Source: Blautia schinkii DSM 10518
Lineage (GTDB): Bacteria > Bacillota > Clostridia > Lachnospirales > Lachnospiraceae
DNA: 64,000 nt
NCBI GenBank assembly: GCA_000702025.1
Contig: JNKJ01000010.1
Location: 124,001-188,000, forward strand
Direction of reading: 5' to 3'
The notes below the pieces were generated by a model that was given only the letters and a program-made list of their open reading frames with translations, was not told where the DNA came from and did not search any database. This document shows positions 62,638 through 64,000 of the stretch, one piece after another. Both the position numbers and the translations under genes were made by a program. How positions within the stretch are numbered: position 1 is the first letter of the stretch; each line of letters starts with the position of its first letter.

Positions 62638-63858
62638 ATGGGGAGATTTTTAAATAGCAGGATACCTTACGAAGAATACAAAGAAATGACTAATATGCGT
62701 TTTTTTGTAGATAAAACGCTGCTGATAAAGGATGTTATAGATTCTGTAAAGATTGACGGCCAAAAGTATTTATGCATTACAAGACCGCGCCGTTTCGGAA
62801 AAAGCGTTATGGCAAATATGCTGGGTGCTTTTTTAGGAAAGGCAGTGGATGCTGGCGCTTTATTTTCCAATCTGAACATTTCGAAAGAAGAAAGGTATAG
62901 TCAACATTTAAATACTTATATTGTCATCTATATTGATTTCAGCAGATTTCCGGAAAATTGCAGAACCTATCCGGAATATATGGAACGTATCCTGAATGTA
63001 CTGAAGAAAGATTTACTGGAAGGATATCCAGAGCTAAAACTAAGCGTTACGGATGCAGTGTGGGATATTCTAATGAGTATTTTTGAAAAAACATCAGATA
63101 AATTTGTCTTTATAATGGATGAATGGGATGCTGTTTTTCAAAAAGATTTTATTTTTGAGAAAGACAAAAAGGCGTATTTGGAATTCCTGAGAAATCTTCT
63201 AAAAGGACAGCCCTATGTTGAACTGGCATATATGACTGGTGTTCTCCCTATAGCGAAGTACTCCAGCGGTTCCGAACTGAATATGTTCCTGGAGTATGAT
63301 ATGGCGATGAAGATGAAATTCAGTGAATATTTTGGATTCAACGACAGGGAAGTGGATGAGCTTTTTGAGATTTATCAGAATACAACAAGTAAGTGCAGAA
63401 TCACAAGAGAAGAACTGACTCAGTGGTACGATGGCTATCATACTGCGGGGGGAGAGCGGCTTTATAATCCACGTTCTGTGGTATGTGCTCTAACAGATAA
63501 CCAAATCAGCAGTTACTGGACCAGCTCCGGACCATATGATGAAATTTTCTTTTATATCCGCAACAATATCGATGAGGTGAGGGATGACATTGCTCTGATG
63601 GTTTCCGGAGAGCATATTGAAATTAAGCTACAGGGATATTCTGTGACAAATACGGAGCTAAATACTAAGAATCAGATTTATTCTGCCATGGTGGTATATG
63701 GGCTTTTGACTTATGATGGCGATGAGCATGAAGTGTTTATTCCAAACCGTGAGCTGATGGAGAAATACAAAGAGCTTTTGATGACAAATGAGAGCTTGGG
63801 TTATGTACATCGGCTGTCCGTTTGTAAATGTATAACAGAACATGAAAGAAGCCTTTAA
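62638..63858 (+). pseudogene. AAA-ATPase/PD-(D/E)XK protein, 3'-truncated
   Basis: The 406 residues form the N-terminal ATPase part of the AAA-ATPase-like plus PD-(D/E)XK family common in gut anaerobes: N-terminal block RIPYEEYKEMTNMRFFVDKT, Walker A-like RPRRFGKSVMANML, Walker B-like FVFIMDEWDAVF, and later EYFGFNDREVDELF and WYDGYHTAGGERLYNPRSV. Full-length members are about 520-590 residues and end with a nuclease domain. Here the sequence turns to unrelated residues after ESLGYVHRLSV and stops, so the nuclease is lost. ATG 62638 follows GAGGAGGGC. Role unknown; defence has been proposed for relatives. Confidence 0.75.
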
Positions 63859-63896
63859 TTTCAAGCATTTCCCGGCGAATAAAGGGGGCTTGAAAT

Positions 63897-64000
63897 ATGG
63901 TGATTTTGCAGATCATAACAATGATTATCGCGCTTGTCGTCCTGATCGTTCTATTCGCGATCGCGATCTTCTTGTTCCTGATTATGCTTCTTGTAGACCT
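63897..64000 (+). CDS. Small hydrophobic protein, cut by the window edge
   Basis: From ATG 63897, after AAAGGGGGC, 34 almost entirely hydrophobic residues (a membrane segment from ILQIITMIIALVVLIVLF onward) run to the window end. It may be a short membrane peptide or the start of a longer membrane protein. Confidence 0.4.
   Translation, partial: MVILQIITMIIALVVLIVLFAIAIFLFLIMLLVD

Overview
The window looks like chromosome of a gut-type member of the Clostridia, most likely Lachnospiraceae. This is inferred from strong AGGAGG ribosome-binding sites, a type III glutamine synthetase, a Spo0A DNA-binding domain, a giant BspA-type leucine-rich-repeat surface protein, GH94 phosphorylase, TRAP and MATE transporters and intermediate GC content. 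No rRNA, tRNA, CRISPR array or complete insertion sequence was seen.

Layout. 1-7 kb: a small membrane protein, a long inverted repeat with a strong promoter, a MutS2-like ATPase without the Smr nuclease domain, an orphan Spo0A C-terminal domain protein, a small conserved protein and two tandem MATE exporters. 7-14.4 kb: a cellobiose module, with cellobiose phosphorylase divergent from a LacI-type regulator, a sugar-binding protein and two ABC permeases; the control region carries a 14-15-bp operator-like tandem array. 14.4-25.8 kb: an acid-sugar catabolic operon, with TRAP transporter, phosphotriesterase-like hydrolase, Fe-type alcohol dehydrogenase, PdxA2-type dehydrogenase, DUF1537 kinase, 2-hydroxyacid dehydrogenase and DapA-family lyase, next to a divergent PrpR-type regulator whose AAA+ domain is degenerate. 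26-27.5 kb: a TRIC-type channel and a broken Rpn nuclease gene. 27.7-44.7 kb: one gene for a ~5,673-residue secreted repeat protein.

45-60.3 kb is a glutamine/ammonia block: Amt fused to a P-II domain, glutamine synthetase III, PurF, an HPr-like protein without the catalytic histidine, PyrG, GltB and GltD. These genes take up ammonium, make glutamine and use it. glnN and purF diverge from a complex inverted-repeat element. Each has a consensus promoter followed, about 10-15 nt after the expected transcript start, by a similar terminator hairpin; amt and pyrG also carry leader hairpins. A 27-bp box lies at fixed helical phase upstream of the glnN, purF and mutS2-like promoters. I regard this repeated promoter architecture and the acid-sugar operon as the best candidates for something undescribed.

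60.4-64 kb is a decaying accessory segment: a pseudogene with stops, a truncated KilA-N protein, an intact aminoglycoside/spectinomycin phosphotransferase-like gene, an AAA-ATPase gene lacking its nuclease end, and the start of a small membrane protein at the window edge.
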